Shown here piece by piece: positions 44,293-53,080 of a DNA stretch of 64,000 nt. Location: assembly GCA_001769535.1 (NCBI GenBank), contig MEOH01000016.1, positions 182,765 through 246,764 of the forward strand, read 5' to 3'. The position numbers and the translations under genes are program-made. Within the stretch, counting starts at the first letter, position 1, and each line of letters begins with the position of its first letter. The notes beneath the pieces are model-generated. The model saw only the letters and a program-made list of their open reading frames with translations. It had not been told where the DNA came from and made no database searches. Origin of the DNA: Bacteroidetes bacterium GWF2_38_335. Lineage in GTDB: Bacteria; Bacteroidota; Bacteroidia; Bacteroidales; GWF2-38-335.

Positions 44293-45474
44293 ATGCAGGA
44301 AATTAATTGGAAGAAAATAGAAGCAGCAAAAAAAGCAGCTTTGGAAGTATTGATTCACAATTCTCATGGTCCTTATCATGGACTTCCGAGAACGGCTGCA
44401 TGGGGCTACCCTGAGCCATATACCAGAGACTTGATGTTTTCAATTCTTGGCATTGCTGTTTCTGACAATCAAAAACTTATTAATAGTATTCGCCGGGTTT
44501 TAGAAACCCTTGCCGTAAATCAAACAGAGCACGGCCATATTGTTTCTCTTGTTCATGATAAAAATGACCGTGGCGCCAGTGATACAACTCCCTTATTTTT
44601 AGTCGGGGTGGGCATTTTCAGAAAAATGACCGGCGAAAAGGACTTTCTTCATGATGCTGCCGAAAAAGCCCTTTTGTGGATGGAATATCAAAGCCCTTCT
44701 GACCGGTATCTTGTGGCTCAGCAACCTACAAGCGACTGGCGTGATGAACAATGGGTAACCGGTTACGGATTGTTTGTAAATACACTTGTTTATTGCTATC
44801 TGAGACTTCTTAATAAACATGAAAGGGCAGAAAAATTAAAACATGAAATGGGCCGGTTTACCATTTCAGATGGCAAAACACATCACAATGCCCATGAAGG
44901 ACTTGTGGTCAAGTATAAGCCATATTATGCTTTCTGGTCATATAAAATTCACAGCTCCGAGCGGTTCGACCTTCTTGGAAATAGTCTCGCAATTCTTTCC
45001 GGAATCGCATCTCAGTCGCGCGCTGAAGATATGATTTCATGGATCGAACATGAATGTGATGAAATGAAAACCAGACATGAATTGGGTGTTAACCTGCCCC
45101 CAAATTTCTTTCCTTTTATAAAACCGGAGGATCCCGATTGGCATATCAGATACTCAATTTACAACAAACCAGGTGATTATCATAATGGTGGCATCTGGCC
45201 ATTCATTTGTGGTTTTTACATTGCAGCACTTATTGCTGCCAAAAAATATGCCCTTGCCGGTGATAAACTTATGGAACTTACCGACAGTATCAAGCTATCG
45301 AATAATTCAGATGTCGAATATGGGTTCAACGAATGGCACAAGGCACAGGACGGCAAACCAATGGGGCAAGACTGGCAAACATGGAGTGCTGCTCTTTACC
45401 TTTATGCAGTGAAATGTGTTGAGGAAAAATCAACTCCTTTCTTTGACGTTATTCGGTCTGAACAAGTGGATTAA
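44293..45474 (+). CDS. GH100-like (neutral invertase-type) glycoside hydrolase
   Basis: 393 aa, an alpha/alpha-barrel. Blocks PYTRDLMFSILG, PTSDWRDEQWVTGYG, NNGGIWPFICGFYIAAL-like (HNGGIWPF) and FNEWHKAQDGKPMG with QTWSAALYLYA follow the order of GH100 invertases, where the Asp in the DW block and a Glu near the end are catalytic candidates. GH100 enzymes cleave sucrose; here, among glycosyltransferases, another alpha-glucoside is possible. Last gene of the cassette, 39 bp after the GT4 gene. Confidence 0.82.
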   Translation: MQEINWKKIEAAKKAALEVLIHNSHGPYHGLPRTAAWGYPEPYTRDLMFSILGIAVSDNQKLINSIRRVLETLAVNQTEHGHIVSLVHDKNDRGASDTTPLFLVGVGIFRKMTGEKDFLHDAAEKALLWMEYQSPSDRYLVAQQPTSDWRDEQWVTGYGLFVNTLVYCYLRLLNKHERAEKLKHEMGRFTISDGKTHHNAHEGLVVKYKPYYAFWSYKIHSSERFDLLGNSLAILSGIASQSRAEDMISWIEHECDEMKTRHELGVNLPPNFFPFIKPEDPDWHIRYSIYNKPGDYHNGGIWPFICGFYIAALIAAKKYALAGDKLMELTDSIKLSNNSDVEYGFNEWHKAQDGKPMGQDWQTWSAALYLYAVKCVEEKSTPFFDVIRSEQVD

Positions 45475-45515
45475 TTTTATAGTAACCAGATATTTATAAA
45501 GAAAATATACTTTAC

Positions 45516-46391
45516 ATGATTAACACAAACATTCATCAGAAATTCGAAAATGAAGAAGGTAAAAAACTTTTCATGAACGAAATTGACAATTCGCTAAGTT
45601 TTATTTCTGAATCTTTCTATGAAATTACAAAAATTGATGATATTGAAGCAAAAGTAACAAAACAGAAACTGGACCAGTTAGCGGCAAAAACTCTTGTTGA
45701 TTTTTGCAAAATAAATCAGTTTTTTAACTTTAATAAAAATTCACAAAAGGAATTGAGGGAGGTTTACTCAAAATCTCTAAAGAAATTTAAATCCAATGGA
45801 ATAACTTATGATATCCAAGCTGTCCAGCATAATGATTCTGTTGCACAATGGATGATAAAAAATGACCTCATGAGTGAATTGCTTTGCTTTTCAAAAAACC
45901 GGGTAATTGAATTTGTGCCAAACTCTGAGTATAGCGCTGAAATTCAGATTAATATTCTTGATATCAACATCTATAACCTTATTGAGCCCGTTCTGGATAT
46001 CGGTTGCGGCAAGCAGATGAATTTGTTGATGTACCTTAAGGAATATTATATTAAAGGTTTTGGGATTGACCGCTTTGCAGGAAATTCTTCGTTTTGCAAG
46101 GCTGTTGACTGGCTTGACTATGATTATGGTTTTGAAAAATGGGGGACTGTCATCAGTAATATGTCTTTTACTAATCACTTTAAACACCAGCATTTTAAAG
46201 TGAACAGTTCATATCAGGAATATGCCCGAAAATTTTTAGCCATTCTTGATTCTCTCAAAGTAGGCGGCAGCTTTCATTATTCACCCGATTTACCCTTTTT
46301 TGAAGATTATCTGGATGAAACCAAATACAGCATCACCAAAAAGGAAATTGGCGTAAATAACTATAAATCAGTTAAAATAACAAAGCTGTAA
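45516..46391 (+). CDS. Class I SAM-dependent methyltransferase
   Basis: 291 aa. A helical N-terminal ~150 residues with no recognised domain, then a methyltransferase core whose SAM-binding glycine motif is VLDIGCGKQMN (near residue 158), with GFGIDRF as motif II. A C-terminal catalytic part includes LDSLKVGGSFHYSPDLPFFEDYL. The substrate is unknown. It lies 41 bp after the GH100-like gene and might modify the same glycan, but nothing proves this. Confidence 0.82.
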   Translation: MINTNIHQKFENEEGKKLFMNEIDNSLSFISESFYEITKIDDIEAKVTKQKLDQLAAKTLVDFCKINQFFNFNKNSQKELREVYSKSLKKFKSNGITYDIQAVQHNDSVAQWMIKNDLMSELLCFSKNRVIEFVPNSEYSAEIQINILDINIYNLIEPVLDIGCGKQMNLLMYLKEYYIKGFGIDRFAGNSSFCKAVDWLDYDYGFEKWGTVISNMSFTNHFKHQHFKVNSSYQEYARKFLAILDSLKVGGSFHYSPDLPFFEDYLDETKYSITKKEIGVNNYKSVKITKL

Positions 46392-46478
46392 TTAGGCAAA
46401 CTGATTAAGTTAAAAATATTCTATTCTCAAGGAAGATTACGGTACTCTGTACCTTTTTTGTTCAATGTTATTTTATAA

Positions 46479-46613
46479 CTACAGAGATTATGGTGCTCTG
46501 CACCAACTGTATTTTTAAATGGTGCAGAGCACCACAACCTCTGTAGAAATTGTATGTGAATTGTAATACCGCCGCCCAAAAAGATATTAAAAAGATGATG
46601 CTTTTTGCGGCGG
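46479..46613. repeat. Nested inverted repeats (GGTGCTCTGCACC type and CCGCC type)
   Basis: CTACAGAG (46479-46486) and GGTGCTCTGCACC (46492-46504) pair with GGTGCAGAGCACC (46521-46533) and CTCTGTAG (46539-46546). Next to it, CCGCCGC (46569-46575) pairs with GCGGCGG (46607-46613), the same family as 7619-7878. The 46392-46692 gap has no gene. It separates convergent operons and may terminate both. Confidence 0.75.
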
Positions 46614-46692
46614 AAATGAAAACGATTTTTCAATGAATAGAAAATCGTCTCATTTTCAAGAATTGTTTGCAAAAGGCCTTTTGAGACAAACT

Positions 46693-47601
46693 CTACTGAA
46701 CAATGCTTGCCGCACTGCTTTTTTTCTTTATATGAAAGGCAATCAAAATTTCGTGCGACCCGCTGTTGTATTTTCTGAATTTCGAAACTGTAAGGTCATA
46801 GGAATAGGCTATGGTGAAAATATCCTGAATTTTTATTCCCAGCAACATCACCAATGCATCATTTACCCTGAATGACAATCCGCCCATGATTTTATTCTTA
46901 TAATATGCTTTCACATTCAGATCAAACTGTGCCGGACTTCCAATTGTTCCGTTAAACTGAAACGAAGGGTCAAGCATGATGTTTTCGTTCAATTCCATCT
47001 TGTAGCCACTCGTGATAAAATAATGTCTTGTCAATGGCATTGAAGCATTGATCCCATCAAGTCCGTCGAGCCTGAATTTTGACTGGAACAATTGCTGCAC
47101 CGAAAAGCCCACATAAAACTTATCATTGTAAAAATAGGTACCGAATGCTGCATCGGGTTTCCATGCTTTATCCGAAATATCTTCTGTTACAATGGGATCA
47201 TCCGATTGGTGCAAATCAATTTTTGTTCCGTCGATTCCAAATTGCAGGAAAGTAGCTGACAGACCAAAAGACAAGAAATAATCTGATATTTTTACATGGT
47301 ATGAATACGCCAGATTAAAACCCAAACGTCTTGTGGGACCGGTAATGTCATTAAGCACATAACCCCCCGCTCCCATCTTTTCATTTATGATTCCGTCATA
47401 ACTGAATGTCTGCGTTGAAGGTGCGTTATCAAACCCCAGCCACTGACTGCGATGATGAAGCTTTACCGATGAAAAATCGCGTGTTCCAATGACGGCCGGA
47501 TTAAAAACCGATTCGTCTATCATCCGCTGACTGAATTGCGGAAGTTGTTGCCCGGACAGGAAACCCGGTACAAACAACAAAATATATAATAGCTTTTTCA
47601 T
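46693..47601 (-). CDS. PorP/SprF-family T9SS outer-membrane protein (second)
   Basis: 302 aa. The signal peptide ends near FLSGQ, followed by QFSQRMIDESVFNPAVIGTR and HHRSQWLGFDNAPS, the family landmarks. It follows the type B sorting-domain gene by 4 bp, so the two are a functional pair: this barrel should hold or export that protein. Last gene of a three-gene minus-strand operon that begins at 50462. Confidence 0.93.
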   Translation of the reverse strand: MKKLLYILLFVPGFLSGQQLPQFSQRMIDESVFNPAVIGTRDFSSVKLHHRSQWLGFDNAPSTQTFSYDGIINEKMGAGGYVLNDITGPTRRLGFNLAYSYHVKISDYFLSFGLSATFLQFGIDGTKIDLHQSDDPIVTEDISDKAWKPDAAFGTYFYNDKFYVGFSVQQLFQSKFRLDGLDGINASMPLTRHYFITSGYKMELNENIMLDPSFQFNGTIGSPAQFDLNVKAYYKNKIMGGLSFRVNDALVMLLGIKIQDIFTIAYSYDLTVSKFRKYNSGSHEILIAFHIKKKSSAASIVQ

Positions 47602-47605
47602 AGTA

Positions 47606-48814
47606 TTATCTGATTATTGTGAGATCGCCCTTGATTTCTTTGCTGCCATCACCAAGATTCAAAATATAATAATAGGTGGCAGCCGGAAGATCGTTTCCAT
47701 AATATTTTCCGTCCCAGTTATTTGAATACCCGCTGCTCGAGTAAACAACATTGCCATTACGGTTGTAGATATCAATCTTGTTTTCCGGATAATCTTCAAT
47801 ATTCTCTATGTAAAAAACATCATTTATCCCATCTTCATTTGGGGTAAAAGTGTTGTAGATAACCAACTGGTCAACAACTACTCCACCTTCTTTTTCAATC
47901 CCAAAAGAAAAAACTTTCTCCCCGGTAAATTCAAATGGAAAATAAAACGATTCCGCACCACAGATAAAAGTATTATATCTTGCCCATTTTCCTGAAGCAT
48001 TGTTCCAATCTGCTAAACTATACCATTTTCCAGTTGTGATGGTGTCATAATAAAAAATGACATTCAGACTTCCGCTCATTTCATAACCGGTAATAGTATA
48101 AAAAAACTCATCATTTACTGCCTGTAGACCAGGGTCCAGACTCATTGTATTGAACCCTGAAAGCAACGGGTCGGTAGAATACAAACCAGAGCCAATACGG
48201 TTCACAGATCCAGTATACCCGTTGATTACAGCAGGTTGATATTGTCCGTCGTTTCCAAATGGAAAAAGATATAATTGACGATCGTTCATGTTTCTGATCA
48301 GATTTCCAGGATAGCTGCAAGAAATGTAACCTCCGTCTCTTGCTAAGGATGCTGAATCGTCTGAGATAATTTCCATGGAATAAACCCCTGTATTCAGTTC
48401 CAGATTTCCGATATCCAATAAGCTATCAATTTCCGTATTAATTTCCATCTGTTTAACCCCCGTGCCGGTTAGAACAAGGTGATAAAAACGTGTAGTGCTT
48501 GTTCCTCCAATTAGCTGGTTACTTCCATTCAGGGTGACTTTTCCCGATGCGGGTGAATAAACACCATTATTCAGCCAGTCACCCGAAACGATCATCTCTT
48601 CTGAATTTTGCAAGGTTCCTCCGTTTAACGAATTTCCATTAATGGTTAAAAAGCCATTATTCACAATCGTTCCGTTGTTTGCCATGTCACCGTTAACCGT
48701 CATGATGGCACCCGGATTGATGTGCACCAGATGGTTGCCGGTAAAAATCTGTCCTTTTGCATATGGAATTGTGAAAAGGAGGAAGATTATAAGTGTAATT
48801 ATTCTCCTTTTCAT
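47606..48814 (-). CDS. T9SS type B sorting-domain surface protein
   Basis: 402 aa from the ATG ending at 48814; the frame to 48856 overlaps the previous gene and is not the start. A signal peptide ends near YAKGQ. Short beta repeats typical of head-like surface proteins follow (VNGDMANNGTIVNNGFLTINGNSLNGG). A middle beta domain leads to a C-terminal gliding-type B domain (TPNEDGINDVFYIEN, then IYNRNGNVVY and NLGDGSKEIKGDLTIIR). It follows the 548-residue gene by 1 bp and precedes PorP/SprF by 4 bp. Confidence 0.9.
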   Translation of the reverse strand: MKRRIITLIIFLLFTIPYAKGQIFTGNHLVHINPGAIMTVNGDMANNGTIVNNGFLTINGNSLNGGTLQNSEEMIVSGDWLNNGVYSPASGKVTLNGSNQLIGGTSTTRFYHLVLTGTGVKQMEINTEIDSLLDIGNLELNTGVYSMEIISDDSASLARDGGYISCSYPGNLIRNMNDRQLYLFPFGNDGQYQPAVINGYTGSVNRIGSGLYSTDPLLSGFNTMSLDPGLQAVNDEFFYTITGYEMSGSLNVIFYYDTITTGKWYSLADWNNASGKWARYNTFICGAESFYFPFEFTGEKVFSFGIEKEGGVVVDQLVIYNTFTPNEDGINDVFYIENIEDYPENKIDIYNRNGNVVYSSSGYSNNWDGKYYGNDLPAATYYYILNLGDGSKEIKGDLTIIR

Positions 48815-48815
48815 A

Positions 48816-50462
48816 TTATTTCCTGATTTTTTGGTTTTGCTGGGTTGCTTTTTCATTTACAGGAACAACCAACCGCTTTTTCATGATTTCATTGTCTTTT
48901 TTAAGAGGTATGACCATTTTTTTGTCGGCTGTTTGTCCGTACAACTGCGGCATAAGGTATTTGCCTTTTGCTTCCTGTCTTTTTTCGACCACCACTTGTT
49001 TTGACTGCGGATTTTGTTGCAGATACGGGTCATTTCTTTCGGCATATACCACCCATGATATTTTAGTTCCCGGAGCACCTCCTGCAACTGCAAAAGAATT
49101 GCCTTCAACTTCGCGGCTTATGTATAATCCCGGACAGGCTGCGCCGACCGGAGTAAGTTGATAGGTGAAGTTTATGTTTACCGAACTGAAATATTCGGGA
49201 AGATTGACAGTAGCTTCACCTGAAGCATCCAGTGTAATTGTTCCTCTGTAAACATTCAAAACTTCGGGCGATTCCATGCAAAAGTGTTTCAGAAATTTGT
49301 TTTGTGGATCCTGGGGATGGTCAATTACGAATGATTTGGTTCCCGAGCATCCAAAATCGCTGTCTGAAAAAACTCCGTAACCGGTGCCATCGTTAGATAC
49401 GCCATAAACCCCAACCCAGCCAATACCGGCTACACCAATATTATTGTCAGTTGTGCCTGTACTTGAATTTTCTCCGTAAATACCATAGCCGGCGCCTTGC
49501 ACAGTAATACCTACAGTTCCGTTGAAACCCTGTCCCTCAACACCGATTCCTCCATCGGTACGTGCGTTTATTCCGAATACACCGTCGTATCCATACTGAG
49601 TCTGGCCCCACACACCATAATCGCCATCGCCGCAAACACCTACACCGTTATCGGTTCCGATTGCATTGGTATTTCCACCATAGACGCCGAACCCTGTTCC
49701 GAAGTTTGTTTGTCCGACCACACCGTTAAACCCTTGTCCGAGCATCCCGTATCCGCCATCTGAGCGGTTGTTATAGCCAAAAACCCCGGCTTTTCCGCCG
49801 CCCGACACATCCTGAAAAACAGAACCATAAACGCCAACCCCTTGTGCTGTTCCTTCGTAATATCCGGCTACGCCCGAAGTGTTTTCAATTCCGCTGGAAG
49901 TCATTCCATGAATGGCATTGTATGGATTATCAGTCTTATTATTTCCGCCGTAAACCGCCACACCAAAAGAGCTGTTGTATCCTGATAAGGCAGATGAAGG
50001 AGTTGATTCGGTTCCTGCTGTGGATGAAGCCATAAGCGCTTCGGTAGTTGAAGCAATTGATGACAGGTTAATTTCCAGTGAGCCGCTGTTCACATTGAGG
50101 GTTCTTCCGGCACCCGGAGTAGTACAGTCATATGCTTCCTGCAAGGTATAACATTCAGGAGCAACGACCGAACCGGCTGCTCCGCCAATCTGAGTCCATT
50201 CGGTCACATTCCAGTAATAAAACTTATTTGAATCGCTGTCAAAAACCAGCAAACCGTTTTGGGTTGCAGAAAGGCCTGAGCTCATAGCATTTCGCTGAAC
50301 TGCGGTTAGCCGCGGAATCAAAACACCTTTATCGGTTGCCCGGATGTCGAGCACAGCTTTTGCATCAGGCGTGGAAGTTCCAATTCCAATATTTTCCTGT
50401 GAGAACAGATTTTGACTGATCAGAATGACCAATCCGAGTAATGAGAGTTTTAAGCGTATCAT
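48816..50462 (-). CDS. Tail-fibre-like repetitive secreted protein
   Basis: 548 aa. A signal peptide (NLFSQ) precedes ENIGIGTSTPDAKAVLDI, the start used by many Bacteroidota fibre-like proteins, and a tail-fibre-like segment (GVLIPRLTAVQRNAM, GLLVFDSDSNKFYYWN). From about residue 160 to 380 there are many Gly-rich repeats of the form GVGVYG-x-GDYGVWG or GYGVYGGN. The C-terminal part is a beta domain and a basic tail. It has no visible T9SS tail. First gene of the operon with the type B protein and PorP/SprF, so it probably contributes to the same surface structure. Confidence 0.85.
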   Translation of the reverse strand: MIRLKLSLLGLVILISQNLFSQENIGIGTSTPDAKAVLDIRATDKGVLIPRLTAVQRNAMSSGLSATQNGLLVFDSDSNKFYYWNVTEWTQIGGAAGSVVAPECYTLQEAYDCTTPGAGRTLNVNSGSLEINLSSIASTTEALMASSTAGTESTPSSALSGYNSSFGVAVYGGNNKTDNPYNAIHGMTSSGIENTSGVAGYYEGTAQGVGVYGSVFQDVSGGGKAGVFGYNNRSDGGYGMLGQGFNGVVGQTNFGTGFGVYGGNTNAIGTDNGVGVCGDGDYGVWGQTQYGYDGVFGINARTDGGIGVEGQGFNGTVGITVQGAGYGIYGENSSTGTTDNNIGVAGIGWVGVYGVSNDGTGYGVFSDSDFGCSGTKSFVIDHPQDPQNKFLKHFCMESPEVLNVYRGTITLDASGEATVNLPEYFSSVNINFTYQLTPVGAACPGLYISREVEGNSFAVAGGAPGTKISWVVYAERNDPYLQQNPQSKQVVVEKRQEAKGKYLMPQLYGQTADKKMVIPLKKDNEIMKKRLVVPVNEKATQQNQKIRK

Positions 50463-50673
50463 ATCGGTTTTTATTAATTTGGGTTACCAAATATAAAAAA
50501 TATTGGAGAGAATTGCTATTCAAAAACAACTATTCCTAAGAATAACCCCATTGTTAAAGCCGGCGTAAGGATTTATTTTATTAAATAGTGTTAATAAAAC
50601 ATTCATTTCAGCAGATATGAGTGCAGAATTTTATTTCTATTTTTACGTTATCTTACATGTTAATATTTAATTT

Positions 50674-51894
50674 ATGAGATACATTTTAATATTCTTCACC
50701 CTAATTACATTTTCAGCAAGCTATTCCCAAACCCTGAATTTTTATTACGACCGCGGAGTAGAGAAACTGCAGTCGGGGAATTATGAGTCGGCCATCACCG
50801 ATTTTAATATTGTTATAGCAAAAGATAAGTATTATTTTGAGGCATACGACGGTTTAGGCAAAGCTCATATAGCACTTAAGAAATATGATGATGCCATTGC
50901 TGATTTTACAGCAGCGATAAAAGTTAAAGACGATTATTATCAGGCGTATGTTTCCCGGGCCGAAGTGTACCTTATCAAAGGAATGAAAAAGGAAGCTGTG
51001 AAAGATCTGGAAAAAACCATTGCCCTGAACCCGAAAAATGTCCAGGCCTTTGACCATCTTGGAAAATATTATTATGATGAAGGCAATAAGGAAAAATCTC
51101 TGGAGAATCTGAATGCCGCAATAAATTTGAAAACTGTTAAAGCTGAAAGCTGGTATATCAGAGGACTGATTCGCTTTGAGAAAAAAGAATATAAAGATGC
51201 CATTGCAGATTTTACTCAAGCTGTCACAATCAACTCAAGCTTTGGTGATGGCTTCAAGCAAAGGGGCATTGCCTTTTATAATTCAGAAGATTACAAAAAG
51301 GCAATCGGTGATTTTTCAAAAGCCATCAGTCTGGGAAAAACAGACCTTGAAACCTATACTTTCAGAGCCAATGCGTATCTTACCACAAAAGAATATGCAA
51401 AAGCCATCGAAGATTTCAGTTATATTGTTACCACCCTTAAATCAAAAGATCCCGAGATTTTCTTTAAAAAAGGCGTGGCCTATAACTATCTAGAAAATCC
51501 TGCCGAAGCCATCAAAGAATTTACAAAAGCCATTACCTACAAACGTGATTATTTTGAGGCCTATTATGAGCGTGGCGTTTCCTATGCAAAGCAAGGCAGT
51601 ACAAAGGATGCACTTGCCATAAAGGATTTTTCGAAAGCCATTGAATTAAATCCCAAATCGGCCGATGCTTATGCAAAAAGAGGGAAGTACTATTTCGACA
51701 GAAAGAAACTTGATCTTTGCATCGACGATATGTCTAATGCCATCAAGTTAAAAGAAGATGCCGAGTGTTATTATATCAGAGGAGCCGCCTATCACGAATT
51801 TAAGAAAAAGAAAGAGGCCTGCGCCGATCTCAAAAAAGCTGCTGACATGGGACATGCCAAGGCGAAGGAAGATCAGTTGATTTTGTGTAATTGA
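50674..51894 (+). CDS. Secreted or periplasmic TPR-repeat protein
   Basis: 406 aa. A signal peptide (ASYSQ) and about ten TPR units of 34 residues with the pattern A-x-x-DFTxAI-x-x-x-x-x-x-Y; the last one ends in a Cys-containing segment (ACADLKKAADMGHAKAKED). TPR arrays bind partner proteins. It stands alone between opposite-facing operons. A run of simple repeats follows its stop. Confidence 0.9.
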   Translation: MRYILIFFTLITFSASYSQTLNFYYDRGVEKLQSGNYESAITDFNIVIAKDKYYFEAYDGLGKAHIALKKYDDAIADFTAAIKVKDDYYQAYVSRAEVYLIKGMKKEAVKDLEKTIALNPKNVQAFDHLGKYYYDEGNKEKSLENLNAAINLKTVKAESWYIRGLIRFEKKEYKDAIADFTQAVTINSSFGDGFKQRGIAFYNSEDYKKAIGDFSKAISLGKTDLETYTFRANAYLTTKEYAKAIEDFSYIVTTLKSKDPEIFFKKGVAYNYLENPAEAIKEFTKAITYKRDYFEAYYERGVSYAKQGSTKDALAIKDFSKAIELNPKSADAYAKRGKYYFDRKKLDLCIDDMSNAIKLKEDAECYYIRGAAYHEFKKKKEACADLKKAADMGHAKAKEDQLILCN

Positions 51895-51927
51895 GTTGGT
51901 TTTGGGTTTAGGAATTGGGTTAGTTCT

Positions 51928-52090
51928 TGTTTGTTCCTTTTGTTTATTTTGTTCCTTTTGTTCCTTTTGTTTATTTTGTTCCTTTTGTTCCTTTGTTTAT
52001 TTTGTTCCTTTTGTTCCTTTGTTTATTTTGTTCCTTTTGTTCCTTTGTTTCTTTTGTTTATTTGTTTAGATGTTTATTTGTTCTTTTTGT
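51928..52090. repeat. Low-complexity tandem repeat (TTTGTTCCTTTTGTTTA-type)
   Basis: About nine imperfect units of GTTCCTTTTGTTTATTTT. The open frame through it (FVYFVPFVPF repeated) is a translation of the repeat, not a gene. The unit number is likely variable between strains. Confidence 0.85.
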
Positions 52091-52099
52091 CCAGAAAAT

Positions 52100-52420
52100 G
52101 AAATTTTCGAGGATGTTTAACCTGTGGTCTCGACTTTAGTCGGCATTCTTTTTGTTCTTTTTTATTTTCTCATCGGGTTGCGCAACGCTGAGCTTTTACT
52201 ACACCCGATGCATTTACAAGACGGTCTTTTTTAAACCTTCGAAGCTTAAGCAAAGAAGGTCAGACCTATGCGTTAATCAAACTAACTAAGCCATTTGAGA
52301 AGCTTGAAAAAAAGGGATATTTTATTCCCTTCCGTAAACCAAGCCCAACGGGCTGGCGATGTAATTGCATGGGGTGAAATGAAATGGAACCCTATGAGAA
52401 TAATTTAGAATGAATTGAAA
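52100..52420. repeat. Degenerate REP-like region
   Basis: Pieces GGGTTGCGCAACGCTGAGC, CAACGGGCTGGCGATGTAATT and GGGGTGAAATGAAATGGAACC correspond to parts of the 9451-9770 and 34004-34281 elements. No gene in 51895-52482. Confidence 0.5.
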
Positions 52421-52482
52421 CCCAAGAAAAAAAAATCTTTTGTTCTTCCTCGCCCTCTTAAGCTGGAGGAGCTGAATAACAA

Positions 52483-53073
52483 TCAAATAATCTTTACCAA
52501 TGTTCGAAAAATAATTTTGATATCTGTAAAAAACCCAATCTCTGAAATGTACTTCATATTCAATCGTATTTTATCAGGCATGATGATGTTGATGTAGTCC
52601 TGCTCGGGGTTTTGTGATTTGGCAAGGATGTCGTTTTCGTTAATATATTCGATGGATGCATAATCGGTGATTCCGGGTTTAACCTTTAATATGGCTGCCT
52701 GCTCGGGAGTGTACAAATCGACGTATTTTCTAACCTCCGGACGCGGCCCGACAAAGCTCATATTACCAATAAAGACATTGATAAGCTGAGGGAGTTCATC
52801 AAGTTTATATTTCCGAAGATAATAACCGGCTTTGGTAATTCGGGGATCGCGGCTGCCAACGGTGAGCAAACCTCTTTTTTCGGCATCGTTGAACATGGTG
52901 CGGAACTTGAACAGTTTGAAATCGTGGTTGTTTTTTCCAACACGGGTTTGAAGATAAAATACTCCGCCCCTGCTGCCTGTTTTAATCCACAACGAAATGA
53001 AAATAAATACCGGAATAAGTGCCAAAAGACCAATAAAAGAAAAGCTGATATCAAAAATACGTTTCAGTATCAT
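52483..53073 (-). CDS. Bacterial sugar transferase (undecaprenyl-phosphate glycosyl-1-P transferase)
   Basis: 196 aa. The start at 53073 (MILKRIFD) is chosen because the previous gene ends at 53081. One N-terminal membrane helix, then the family blocks KLFKFRTMFNDAE and DELPQLINVFIGNMSFVGPRPE, the signature of small (WcaJ C-terminal/PglC-type) enzymes. It would move a hexose-1-phosphate onto undecaprenyl phosphate to start a surface glycan. No polysaccharide operon is next to it, so its pathway is not evident here. Confidence 0.92.
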   Translation of the reverse strand: MILKRIFDISFSFIGLLALIPVFIFISLWIKTGSRGGVFYLQTRVGKNNHDFKLFKFRTMFNDAEKRGLLTVGSRDPRITKAGYYLRKYKLDELPQLINVFIGNMSFVGPRPEVRKYVDLYTPEQAAILKVKPGITDYASIEYINENDILAKSQNPEQDYINIIMPDKIRLNMKYISEIGFFTDIKIIFRTLVKII

Positions 53074-53080
53074 TTTCAAA

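Noticed and set aside
43621..44379. 252-residue frame on the minus strand
   Set aside because: Antisense to two well-supported enzyme genes, with no family features.
51927..52139. Open frame rich in FVYFVPFV
   Set aside because: It is the translation of the TTTGTTCC tandem repeat; no start context or family.
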